64,000 nucleotides of DNA from Saksenaea vasiformis B4078 (lineage: Eukaryota > Mucoromycota > Mucoromycetes > Mucorales > Saksenaeaceae), in contig JNDT01001927.1 in the NCBI GenBank assembly GCA_000697055.1, forward strand, positions 62,001 to 126,000. The letters run 5' to 3'. The translations under genes and the position numbers were made by a program. Under the pieces are notes generated by a model. The model was given only the letters and a program-made list of their open reading frames with translations. It did not search any database and was not told where the DNA came from. Positions 23,703 to 34,410 of this stretch are shown piece by piece; within the stretch, counting starts at the first letter, position 1; every line of letters begins with the position of its first letter.

Positions 23703-25640
23703 TTATCGCGATCGCATCCAACGTCTAGAAAACGAAGGAGTCAATCGCCGAAAAAAGCCATGGTTATCATTTGTGCTGCTCGGTATTATCGGATCCACGT
23801 TTGTTTGCTGTGGATGATCACCGGGCGGTGCTCCAGTCATCCTTGCGGGCAGCTCAATCATTGTGCTATCATGAGACGCTGCGGCTTCATGCAGTTGTCT
23901 CCGCATATTGCGAGGCAGACTTCTAGCCATCCATGTTCTGCTAAATTGCTCGGCCCTTTCGGCAGGAATTGTTGGCCCAAAGGATGAAGCTACGCTGCTC
24001 GGGCTTCCAGAGCGCTCAGAGCTTCGCAGGAAGGGGAAAGATAGGAAGTTAGAATGCAACGCTGGCTCAGGAGCAACAACAACTGGAGGGGAAGTAACTG
24101 CTGCAACCTCTGTTTCAACTTTTGGCACGTTCAATGAGCAATCGTATTTGCAAATAGGACAAGCAGCGGACTTTCGTGTCAGCCATGGATCTACAGACTT
24201 TTGCTTAGATTCTAACAACTCAGCTGCATTCACATGGATCCTACCAATGCATTCACAATGATATTCATGGTCACATGGCAGTTTCCGCACCACCTCTCCC
24301 GCGGAAAATGAGTCTAAGCAGATCACACATGAATCCAGAACCCTATTATTTTCATCCGTGTCGGGCTGCGTGTCATCATTTTCGGTTATACGGCTTTGCC
24401 CTGTTTCGATAGGAACATCTGACAAAGCGGATGTTTGATCGTTTGTTAACCGTCCATCATGATCAGACCTTGTTGACTCTACGGAGCGGGGAAAGCTGTA
24501 TTTTTTCTTATCTGTAGCGTTGGAACCATATACGATGTTCGCTTTGGACCAGTCTTCGACCACACGTGTAGGAAATATCGCTAAAGCAGATGGATCGATG
24601 GTGTTTTTTTCTGGAGGCATCGCAAATGGTATGCCAGGAGGATGGAAGTCATCTTCGAAAAGAGTCCTTTGGCGTCGTCTGATTCTCCAGAGGTGCCAAT
24701 GCATTCCAACTTTCGAAGAAAGGTGAAACACAAACAGTGAGATGAACGGCATTTATACGTTAGCTGACTTAAACAAAATACTGTTTTTGGACACAAGAAA
24801 AACAACATACGCAACTTACTCGATGTGAGAAAACTAATAGCTAAAAGGGCAACCACCACTATAAGCGTAAATTCCCAGGCGTTAGGAAAGCCGCCAATGG
24901 ACGGATAAAGGACGACCCTAATAGCTTTCTGGTAGGATACGTTATCTGACGTTGTAGTCACCGGCGCAGACAATGTCTGAAGCTTCCCCAGTAGATCCAT
25001 GCCGACATCGAGATCGACATAATACACAGCAATAGAAATATTCCCAGCAGGTATGTCCTATTCGTCTGTCACACGCCATATGCTTTTGAAAATGCTACTC
25101 ACCATAAGACCTGCACGGGGATCTTTCTCAAATGGAATATTATCGTAGATAATGACAGCTACGGCGTTATCTTGCTGACAATTAAGGACTTTGGTGGTAA
25201 ACGAGCATTCTCCACGGCGAACAAGTGCTATCTTTGGCTGGTTTTTTAACAGTACAGGGGTTGGTAAACCGGAGTAGGTACTACTGCAAGAAGTTCCTCG
25301 ATCGTACAAAATACCCTTGGTAAAGCATTTAACATGTATGGTGGAAACCAACAAGGAAATGGCTTACAGCTCGTCCAGTATTTTCAGGCTGGGTTAAATT
25401 GGAGTTTGGTACTATGTTTTGCTTATAGTCTCGAGAAGTAGAAGAGCCATCGACGGTATCAATCGAAGACGTGTTCGAGTAGATTACAACGGGTGCTGGG
25501 AAGAGAATTCAGAGTCCAGGTACACATGGTCAATGCCCGCATTTTCAGTTACCTTCCGAAATGTAAGGATTGCTCGAAGAAAATAAACTGGCATTTACGA
25601 TAGCAAAGAGAAATAAAAAAGTAAGTGCAACAATGAACAT
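23703..25640 (-). CDS. PA-TM-RING-H2 ubiquitin ligase
   Basis: Membrane E3 ligase of the RNF13/GRAIL type, expected in endosomes or vacuole. Exons on the minus strand: 25640-25553, 25495-25368, 25315-25103, 25057-24820, 24709-24245 and 24190-23703, giving 539 residues. A signal peptide (start MFIVALTFLFLFAIVNA) precedes a protease-associated luminal domain with KIALVRRGECSFTTK and AVIIYDN. One transmembrane segment, FTLIVVVALLAISFL, is followed by a basic stop-transfer run. The cytoplasmic RING-H2 reads CVICLDSF...CDHEYHCECI...DPWLTRKSAACPIC. A 54-nt intron (24191-24244) falls between CECI and DPWL; it is in frame and stop-free, so an unspliced form would carry an 18-residue insert in the RING. 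The tail is rich in Ser, Pro and Arg. Assignment rests on domain order. Confidence 0.9.
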
Positions 25641-26319
25641 GAGCCCGTTTGAAAAGGGAAAGAATAGTTTCAAATGAAATTTATTGCTTTTTTCCTATGA
25701 TTTTGCGTCTATTTGAAATTGTTCGGCGTTACCTCAAGATGAACTCTGCGTTTTGAAGTACGTATTTCTACGTTCATCCGATGCTATGATTCGCTTGTCA
25801 TACTCTTCCATGCTACGCTTGTGTCATTGGTAGATTCCCGCAATGGTTTGGTTATCATGCATGCACTCTTTGTAGAAGCCTGACTGCTGTTTCTGTTCTT
25901 CGCGCTTTTTCTCTTCCTCAAGCTTTACTAGTTCTTCCTTTTTATTACAAGAGAAGATGCTTGATGGATAACGGGCATCTTCCAAAACAGCAGCAAACGA
26001 AAGTAAAAAAAAAAAAAAGGAACCAACTTTCCCCCCATTTGCTAATACAATAATGAAGTTTCGCACGTCATTCTGATGAACATCATGCTTCTCTGAATAT
26101 GTGCTACACCAACGAAAAAGAGGCAAGACCATGCTAAGAGATACGTCATTTTGGTGTTGGATCGATGTAAAGAGAAAATAGTTCCCAGCCCAAAGTTACG
26201 ATTGTATTTGGAAAATGCCACCAAGGTCTCGCTGAGTTGCAGCTCACTGACATCTGCCATCGATATATACACATAACAGCTTGTCGGTCTTTGTTTGTTG
26301 TCGCGAGTCCAGCTCGATA
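25641..26319. other. 5' flank of RING gene; possible small minus-strand ORFs
   Basis: A minus-strand segment (about 25827-26263) could splice into a small protein that begins MADVSELQLSETLVAF, has one hydrophobic stretch and ends in a charged EEEKKREEQKQQ helix. The junction is uncertain and no family is recognised, so I do not call it as a gene. Confidence 0.3.
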
Positions 26320-26830
26320 AGCTGGACATAATGGGTTGTGGCGAATGGATGTCCCATTAACGATGTCCCATTAACGGACACCGTCCATGCCTGGCCGTGC
26401 ACGACACGCCGCATCTTGGGTCTGCAGACCTGGTGGAAACAAGTTAGACACGTCTGGGAACTTCGGAACTCGTCCGTCATTGCTACTGTTGTGTACCGCC
26501 TGTGGCGTGTCCGCAATTTCTTGCCAGTTCATCTGCAGTGTCCTTTAGCTCTGCTGCCGACGCCAATTCCGCTCTTCCCTACACATAGTACATATAAGCA
26601 ATGGGTTCTTTGAACCCGTTGCTTGTTGTGAGAACATCAGCTCGGCAGCGGTAATCTTATCGCAGGCCCTCTTACTCGCCCATACTGCAATCTTTTTCTC
26701 GCGATGCGCTCTTCAGGCGTGGTAAAACTTGCGCAACGCCGACTGGCTCTGTTGAGACACCCACCATGCAAGTTTAGAGAAACTAACAATTATTGATGTA
26801 TACCTGTTGGCATTGTGCCACCTGCTCAGG
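26320..26830 (-). pseudogene. Decayed TnpB/Fanzor-type nuclease fragment 1
   Basis: Minus-strand frame with the RuvC and zinc-finger core of TnpB/Fanzor proteins: GIGVGSRAKGH, an in-frame TGA, then RRYTTVAMTDEFRSSQTC and LTCF. This matches the pattern of a hydrophobic strand ending in Asp-Glu, then (R/L)TSxxC and the first CxxC of the zinc finger. VNGTSL follows, but the second Cys pair is lost (MGHPFATTH). Upstream, coding-like sequence such as SQSALRKFYHA, broken by a stop, extends to about 26830 and perhaps further to 27000. The catalytic Glu is present but the gene is broken. In eukaryotes these proteins are RNA-guided nucleases carried by transposons. Confidence 0.6.
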
Positions 26831-27294
26831 TTTTTAAGCCAGCTTACGTGAATGTCTTTCAGAATTTTCTCTACATCAACGACCTCTTTCTGCTTCGCTT
26901 ATGGGATGATTTTTATCAGAAACACGAAATAAAGCCGGAATTTGGTACCTTTCGTATCTTCAGCAACCTTACGTATCTCCTCGACAACGCCATCTGATTG
27001 ACATATTCGGCAGTAATTTGGTATGCTCCAGGTAACGTCATTTAGTTTCGCCAATATCTAAGATTATGATAAATTGTATATCTATGTATTACTCTTCTAC
27101 TTATGCCGCATCCAACATGATCGTTGGAATTGATTGTACGTCTGGAGCTGAGGTTAGAATCGATGTAACCTCGACGGAACCATCTAGGACATAGTACAAA
27201 TCTATAATCTGTTCCACCGAATACTATATCACACCGAGTGTGAGGTGCTTCTTTTCTCATCGTGGACACGCCGATATATTTCATGCCACCCTCA
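26831..27294. other. Probable mobile-element debris
   Basis: Minus-strand sequence at 26831-27000 looks like further decayed coding DNA upstream of the TnpB/Fanzor fragment. 27001-27294 holds nothing I recognise. Confidence 0.35.
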
Positions 27295-27970
27295 AATGCT
27301 AGCCTGGGGATCTTTGGAACTGTCTTTGGGCACCAACAGCCAAGATGGTTCGGAACAGCGGTCATGCAGCCTAAACAAACAGACAAGAATAAACTCGTAT
27401 ATGTAATGAAATAATTGACATCCTTACCGAGGATGTTTGTGTCAACGGAGCCAAAGAAGAAAAAAAGGAAAAAGAAGTGTTCCCCTTAAATATGTATCGC
27501 TTTCCGTTATCTGAACCTTTTTTCCTGTGTGAGACAAAAGAAGCCTATCTTCGACACGCCCTTCCCATGAGACAACGAAGTCGTATTTCTGACACTTGCT
27601 TAGCATGAAATGATGAGAAGCAGATCACTGATTCACGCTTTGCATGAAACGAAAAAAGGTACCCCTCACGTGCCCTTTGCGTGAAACAAAGAATCCGATC
27701 ACTGATACGTCGTTTGCGTGAAATAAAAGAATATGGTCACTGATGCGGTATAATCGAGCCCTATAGTTAACAGTTCCTTTGCATGAGAAATGGAAACTGC
27801 CTCTGACAAATCTTTTGCGTCAGACGATGGGAATCTATCAATAACACAAACATAGCAGGGAAGAGTATGACGAGTAAATCATTGCATCGGATAAACGTAG
27901 AAATACGTACGTCAAAACGCAGAGTTCATCTGGAAGTAACGCCGAACAATTTCAAATAGACGCAAAATCA
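27295..27970 (+). repeat. Dispersed repeat, copy 6 (left end missing)
   Basis: Resembles the right two thirds of copy 1: GGTTCGGAACAGCGGTCATG, CTAAACAAACAGAC, and then at least five tandem subunits of the GCATGAAACGAAAAA / GATCACTGAT type. It ends near AGACGCAAAATCA, short of an intact CAGTA terminus. The left terminal block is absent. It lies about 450 bp from TnpB/Fanzor fragment 1. Confidence 0.65.
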
Positions 27971-28610
27971 TAGGAAAAATGCTGTGATCGCTAATCACCG
28001 CTCACGAACAGTCTATAAGAACAACTTAGTAGTTACGTGGCACAAAACGCACAAACCATATGTAAGCATTACAAGCAAATAACACAGGATAAGAGTCACA
28101 AACAGCTTCCAGATTTAACAAAGAAGATCTACAACGGATTGCAGGTGGAAATTCGAGCCAGAAGACAGACTACTAAAATGACTTGGCAGATCAGCGACGT
28201 CCTCTCGAGAGATGAACAAATCATCAACTATTCTCGACAGTAATATCTCAATCGAATAGCCTAATAGGCATAACTATGTTCTCGGTGGACCTCATTCCAT
28301 AGTTGCATAGGATATTTGCAAATTATAAAAGGACCTCTGTCTCATAGCTGTTGTAAGAAACTTGATATTGGCACGGCTAACAGTGGCGACCATTGTGTAT
28401 GGACGTACTAACGAAGCATGGCCTCAAATACACCTGTGCAGCCTGCATCGTAAAAGGAATACTCATGGCTCATATCATTTTTCTAATTAGAGGCGAAATT
28501 CAGGCCCAGGCTTGTTTCGTTTTAGAAGTAATTGACCCCGCTATCGGTATCTCTCTACGCCAATTCCCATTATCGTCATGGTATAGATATATACATACTC
28601 ATATATTACA
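27971..28610. other. Intergenic, no gene seen
   Basis: A 68-codon plus-strand frame (28037-28243) is open but has no recognisable feature. No other structure. Confidence 0.45.
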
Positions 28611-29370
28611 TTATAAATCATCCTTTAGCGACAGCCATGGTTTTAATGCATGGACTATAGTAGGTTGCCGCATAGCATTAGCAACCGGCATTAAATAGCG
28701 TGCCAAATGCCGTTTTTGCGCAGGAGACCAACGCCCTTTAGCTAACTTTGATAGTACCTCTGCTTCATTGAAATCTGTTTTTTTTATATGTATATATAAA
28801 TAAAATGGAAAAATCGTTTGGATAAAAAAACTTACGCGCGCGATCTGATTTTAACAAATGAATTAGAGCCAATTTGACTGACCACAAGGAGGCCTCTCTG
28901 GTACGATGCAGAGCACGCGGGATTACTGTACGCTTGGGTTCATATACCACTTTTTTCGTCTTCTCTGCTTCAATTGATTCTCCTAACTTGGTGTTGTCCT
29001 GCAGTTCAACAGTATCTCCCACATTTATTTCTGCCTTAGATTCTCTCACTTGAGGCAACGGTGTTTGCTCAAGCTTTTTCTCTGGCGGAATATGAGGTGC
29101 AGATTGGCTCCAGAATGCCTCTCGAAGTGTAGTTAAGACATCGTACAGCTCTGCACGGGGGACATCGAATATGTTTTCACATAGTGGCTTTGACTAATGG
29201 AAGCGGTGTCAGCACAAATACTCGCTCATGATGCATGTTCAACCTGTGTCGGTTCAACTGTTCCATTCGTAGGTTCGAGAGCACTTGTTAACTAAAATGA
29301 GAACCATTAAGTACTAGTAGTCAAACAACTATCGTACTTCAGACAAGGATGGGTGAATTGTGGCTGCCAT
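28611..29370 (-). CDS. Unrecognised four-exon gene
   Basis: Built from four exons with matching phases: 29370-29338, 29291-29244, 29193-28836 and 28774-28611, separated by introns of 46, 50 and 61 nt; 200 residues. It begins MAATIHPSLSE and ends ALKPWLSLKDDL. The middle is hydrophilic and acidic (VRESKAEINVGDTVELQDN), followed by a basic stretch KKVVYEPKRTVIPRALHR. The C-terminal part, KGRWSPAQKRHLARYLMP, could form a helical module. There is no signal peptide or transmembrane segment, and I do not recognise a family. The second intron uses GTTGAA as donor, weaker than its neighbours. Typical intron sizes and agreeing phases support a real gene. Confidence 0.6.
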
Positions 29371-29614
29371 ACAAAGGGAATTTGCCTGTGGCAGAGCAAA
29401 GGGAATCCAAAGAAGGAAAATGCGGTTGCCGAATTTCAAGCAACGATTCTGTTGAGCGTATTACGAAAACCTCTTGCACTGAATACAATCTGGTTTCTGT
29501 CTTATTCCTAGTCTCATGAGGAACTATGTCTTCAATTCAAGGATGATTTTCCTTCAGTGCGATCACGTAATCTTTGATAGAAAGTAGCCGTGAAGAGTAC
29601 TTGTCGATGCAAAT

Positions 29615-30113
29615 GTCCGACGAGGTCCTGTTGTGGAAGTTGGATAATGCAGCGTGCGATAATATTTGCTTATCTGGTGGTGAACAAGGGATTACACCAC
29701 AGCTAGGACGGTTCGTGACAGAGGCCATGCAGACTAAATGATAGATAAAAAGAAGCATCAGTAATCCTGTATATGTGATGAAGAATTTACATCTAACCGT
29801 GGATGTCAAAACGAACAGAGCCAAGGAAAAAAAAGGAAATCCATGAATAACTTTAAGTAGGATTACGTTGGGTGGAACTTGTCCCTATCTTGAGACATTT
29901 CTAGTGCTTCTGATGAAACGCTGAGAAATCCGTCGTTGGAGGACCACCACGATGCAAGGGTCAGGTCATCCAGGCGCTAACTATACCTTGGATTAACGCA
30001 AGATGAATCATTTCTTACCACAAAGAGGCATCGCTTTCCAGTGCTAGATTTACTTCCTGCTTAAGCGTAAAAGGACTTCGAGTTGACGCAAACATTTATT
30101 CTACATCCAGCAT
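29615..30113 (+). repeat. Dispersed repeat, copy 5 (left half missing)
   Basis: Starts inside the element at the block GTTGTGGAAGTTGGATAATG and runs through GGTGAACAAGGGATTACACC to a right end ATCCAGCA, one base off the consensus CAGTA. It belongs to the copy 2/3/4 subtype (GAGACATTTCTAGTGCTTC). Confidence 0.65.
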
Positions 30114-30369
30114 TACATCTCTTCTCCTAATTAGCCCACAGCGTCAAAATGAGGGTGTCTGTTTGGAAACAATTTAATAGCTCTCGTCCTGTGTTGCACG
30201 TTTCGTTAACACAACAGAGAGAGTAAAGAGACCATGAAACAATGTAAGGATTTTGTATTTGTTTGAAAGTATGAGAGCGCTGTAGCCTTTACGCGCTTAT
30301 ATTGGAGTCCAACTGGCCTAGGATATCCTTCGCATGAAAAACCCAATAAATTTTACAGGTAATTCTCTA

Positions 30370-31404
30370 CTATTTCTCATATAGAAGATCGTAATGGCCT
30401 TACAATTTTTTAGACGTCAACATGAATAGCTCACCAAGAGACAAATCGTTTCACTCACCTGGTCGATAAATAAGACGTAAAGGCTTACCCTCTTTTTTGT
30501 TGTCATCTGGCCAAAATTCATGGACAGCGGCTACATCGTCTGCACTGCCATCCAGATATACAACTTGAACCGGCACCTCCAAAGCTTTAGTAAGCGCTAT
30601 GATCTGGAAGTGGTCAGACTCCCTTCCAAATGCTTCTACATGCATAGAGCAGAACTCGTCAATGGAAATCATTTCCACAACAAGGAATGGCTCGTATTCT
30701 GCTGCATGAATGCGCAAATAAGCGGACGCGACAAACCGTAGATACATGACGATTGCGTTACTGATCTCCGACGACTGGAAGTTCACGAGGAACATGTCTT
30801 CGTCGAAAGCGTAACTAGGAAGCTTTTGAAATTGGTCCAAAGCGATGTCGTAGAAATCTTCATAAGCCAATTTTTGGAAACCACCGAGCTCCAGTAGATT
30901 ATCCGTTGATTTTATCTTGGCTAGCGCTGCTGCGTACTTGGCTTCGTCCCGCATAAGACTTTCAAACCATGCAAACGCAAATGCTAAGGAAAAAGATTTA
31001 TTTGAAACTATCGCTCCATTTCAGAGTTCTTACCTCTGAAAAAACAATTTCCTATCATATTCCATAAGATAATAAGCATACATCAAGATAAAGTACGTAT
31101 GGCTTACCGTCTCCTCGGCACCTGCGAATTTTATTGTACGTTTGACTTAAATTCTATATGGTAATTAAGAAACCTACATACAAAGATGTATCTTACCTCT
31201 ATTTTGCGAAGGAATGGGGTGTTGCCTTCGAATTCCTCTTTCAGCTTCGAAATTGGTTCTGCTTGACACACTAGGGGCACCTACCGGGAGCATCTCAGTA
31301 AGTATAAGCACTCATTTGTTACTTACCTTTTGTGCTTCTTCATCCTTTATCATTTGTTCATACTCCAGGATCTGTTCATCAGTTAAATCTGGTTCTGTAG
31401 ACAT
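30370..31404 (-). CDS. Otubain-type deubiquitinase (OTUB)
   Basis: OTU-family cysteine protease related to OTUB1, which cleaves Lys48-linked ubiquitin chains. Six exons on the minus strand: 31404-31327, 31280-31197, 31153-31108, 31051-31034, 30983-30459 and 30398-30370; 259 residues, close to human OTUB1 (271). The catalytic Asp/Cys box is RGDGNCFFRAFAF, assembled across three exons including an 18-nt micro-exon. The family's second half shows ESDHFQIIALTKALEV and PVQVVYLDG, and the catalytic His is in RPGHYDLLYEK, completed by a 29-nt last exon. The N-terminus is acidic (MSTEPDLTDEQILEYE), as in OTUB1. An automatic ORF caller would end the protein at RPGE and miss the catalytic histidine. 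Confidence 0.95.
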
Positions 31405-31889
31405 CGTCTTTTGTATGCAGGAAGCAGCTCCGACTGCCCATTCTTCTTTTTACCACGCGAGGCATTACGGGCCGCGAAAATTTCACGGGCTTAGTTATGG
31501 AATGTGAATTTTGATTGGTTCATACCTGGGCACCTATGGGCATGGCCCAATCCACTTGTCGAGGCCTGTTTACTGAATTGAGCGGCAAAAACACCAGCCT
31601 AGAGTTGCAATGAGTGTATACAAAATTGCGGCGGCTCCATTGCGCGATATACTGTGCGGGCTAGAATACGTGTTTTGTTTGCAATCTCATCATAAAAACT
31701 AAACATCGCGTTCAAACAAGAATCTACAAAACCGGCCGTATCCAGTGCCGCTGGTGTCAGGGGAAAGTGCTCTTCAAAACATGGCAAGGAATGTTTGCAG
31801 CAAATTCCCGGACATGCCCCCTTGCTGTAAGTCATGGAAAGAATCATTGACATGAAATAACGCCTTTAACATATCGTCCAGTTCGACAG
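31405..31889. other. Intergenic, no gene seen
   Basis: 5' flank of the otubain gene running into transposon debris. A minus-strand frame at 31599-31853 is open but unrecognised. Confidence 0.4.
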
Positions 31890-34060
31890 CTTCACAAGGT
31901 ACTGACGCTCATGCTGCAGCTACCAGTAGCGGGAAAGTAGACTCCCTACTAAATGAGGAAAACTTGAGCAGTCCAGGTATATCTCCAATCCATCAAGACT
32001 TTTATAGTAATTGCTGTGTAGAGTTCGAGCTCTCTGCACTCGCCACGTCGACCCTACAAGGCTGCACATAAGATGTATCTGGTGCAGCCGAAAAGCCATA
32101 CCATGTGCAGAAATGGATGCAAACTGTACACTGATGGAGACAAGGCTGAAATTTGTGAACATTGCCAGGAACCCAGTTATAAACAGCATAGAGACAAACG
32201 CGGCGGTTCTATTCCACGTGCACTTGCCCAGATGCTTCCCCTTGGTGACCCTTGGTGAGGAGCTAGCATTCATGCTACACGACCGCAGCTCGCTTGAACT
32301 CCTGACTTACCGCCATGAACGGAAGCGTCAGGGCAACAGCTATGGAGATATCTTTGACGGGTCCACCTACCGGAAGATCGCGGATAAGTTATTTAAAAAC
32401 GAGTACGACATCGCGCTCGACCTATATATCGACGGTTTCCAGCCTTTCAAAGAGAGCAAATATTCTTTGACAATGATCCATGCGGTCATCCTAGATATTG
32501 ATCCTTCCCTTCGGTAATTATCTTACTATGATATATACATTTCCCTAAGTGCTTGAATTGCTAGGTACGAGAATAGACATATGGTCTAACTCTGCTTGAT
32601 ATCTGGCCCTAAGTAATCGAAGGACCTAGCCTCTTTTTTGCAGCTGGTAGCGAAAGTGCACCTCCTTTCGTGATCGGAGATATCCCAGCTGCCACCTCTA
32701 TTGCGAATCATCCTGGACATAGGTCGTGGCATTGGTGCCGTATTCGTAAAATTGAGGAACAGAAGAAATCAGAAACAACCAGCAGAATGTACTTTCCAAC
32801 GTTGTGTGCCTTTTAATGACGAAATATGGAAGAATATCGCACTGGCAATGAGGTAAGACTATTCCACAGACTAGCATCACGAATAGCATATATTTGGTAA
32901 GTATGGACTTGGAAAACCGTTCTGCTCTGCATGTCTTCAGTCCTTCTGTGGTCCAGAGTTCTGGAGCCTTGATGAAACGCACTTGTTAGGGCACGGCATC
33001 GCCCACATATTTTTCTCACTCATGCAAGGCAAATACTCTTTGCCTGATCAACTGGATCCGTTTGACCTAGACCTCGAAACATTGCAGAGTATCATGGATG
33101 ACATAGAAGCTTATCGCTCCGAAATTCCAACAGCTTTTCAAGGCAGGTAATACAGCTTTCTGGGACCTGGGCAAAAGAGGGCGGTAGATTGGATTGATTT
33201 CCTCTTGTATGCTGTTTCCGCATTGGTTGTCAAACATCAACTTGTTCCCCAAACCCAGAAAGCTGCCTTGGCCTTAATCGTGCCTACCAGCTGGCTCTGC
33301 ACTATTAATGAAGAGGATATAGTAGGAATGGAAAGGTATTTTAGCTCAGCTGCTATACCAGAACTAACAACGTCATTGCTTCAATAATTAGAAACATATC
33401 CATTTGATACGACTTCCTGCAGCGCAGCGTTGATCAAGGGAAACTATCTCTTTCGATGTTTACGCCAGTCCAACATCACCTCTCTCGCACGTACCTGAAA
33501 CTATTCGTCGACTTAACCCATTGCGATATTTTAGTGCTAGACGTCTGGGGAGAGGAGTATCCGGTAGTACCGCCAAAGAATTTGCATATGCTAGCAGTCT
33601 TTGGCAAAACCACCAAGTTTTTGGAAGCATCCTGCAGCATCCATTCCGCAATCGCACTGCATACTTTGTGCGATTAAGCATAACTGTTGACAGGTAACTT
33701 GTACCGATTTTCATGTCTGTAAATAACTTTCTGTGATAGATATGCGAATTCAACTCGCCCTTCGCAGATGGAGACTAAGTATTACGTTGGCAAGTATACT
33801 TTTATATCCAACACATCTGCAATGGGCAAACGCGAGTGCTAGCAGTTGTTGGTATATACAATCAAGTCATTGATAGAGTATCTAGGAGATTTACTTCCAT
33901 CTATCCGCGAGAGACAAGATTATCATCCTTGATCCTTCCGACATAGATGATTTTGTTGGGATCTTAACGGAAAAATACTCGGGAACACCTGTTGCGCGTT
34001 ATGCCATATGGCCAAGAATGGTGTCAGGAGACAGCAGCAATAGCATTGGAAGCCTTCGTC
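31890..34060 (+). mobile_element. Decayed Tnp2/CACTA-like transposase
   Basis: Degenerate plus-strand coding sequence with hallmarks of the fungal Tnp2 (CACTA/En-Spm) transposase region. A Cys-rich segment reads MCRNGCKLYT then EICEHCQEPSY. This leads to LPLGD and, after a frame change, GEELAFMLHDRSSLELL, DIFDGSTYRKIADKL and YIDGFQPFKESKYS. Later conserved pieces lie at about 32930-33390 (FWSLDETHLLGHGIAH, AVDWIDFLLYAVSALV) and 33440-33830. The frame is broken repeatedly. One break is a tandem duplication of CCCTTGGTGA at 32238-32258. No intact ends or CACTA termini were identified. Tnp2 is my reading of the motif order; a related transposase family remains possible. Confidence 0.6.
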
Positions 34061-34159
34061 TCATGTAGACTATCAAGAGGCCGGTAAGTGCTTTAACTAT
34101 CCATCAGGATAGGCTTCCATAGGCTTTGTATTCAAACGATGATCAACGACACTGATCAG

Positions 34160-34410
34160 CGAATCTTTGATAAGTCATGAACAAGACATGAATTCGCTGA
34201 AAAAATAAGTCTTACATCTTTCGAAATAAGACGTAAACAAGGCCTGAATTCAACGTTAAGAGTGTTTCTACCCTTTAAAATACGCCACCAATAAAACCTG
34301 AATTCAACAAAAGGGTATTTTTGTCCTTTAAAATAAGCCGTTAATAAGGCTTGGATTCAACGCTGAACGCAGTATTATCCTTTAATAAGATATGAACAGG
34401 GATGTCTTGG
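34160..34410 (+). repeat. Tandem repeat, ~54-bp unit, about 4.5 copies
   Basis: Degenerate tandem units, each containing AATAAG(A/C)CGT, then AAGGCCTGAATTCAAC and a TTTCTACCCTTTAA-like end. The unit is about 54 bp. Clear units start near 34222, 34275 and 34328, with partial units on both sides. It lies directly downstream of the transposase remnant and may be part of the same element. Confidence 0.65.
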
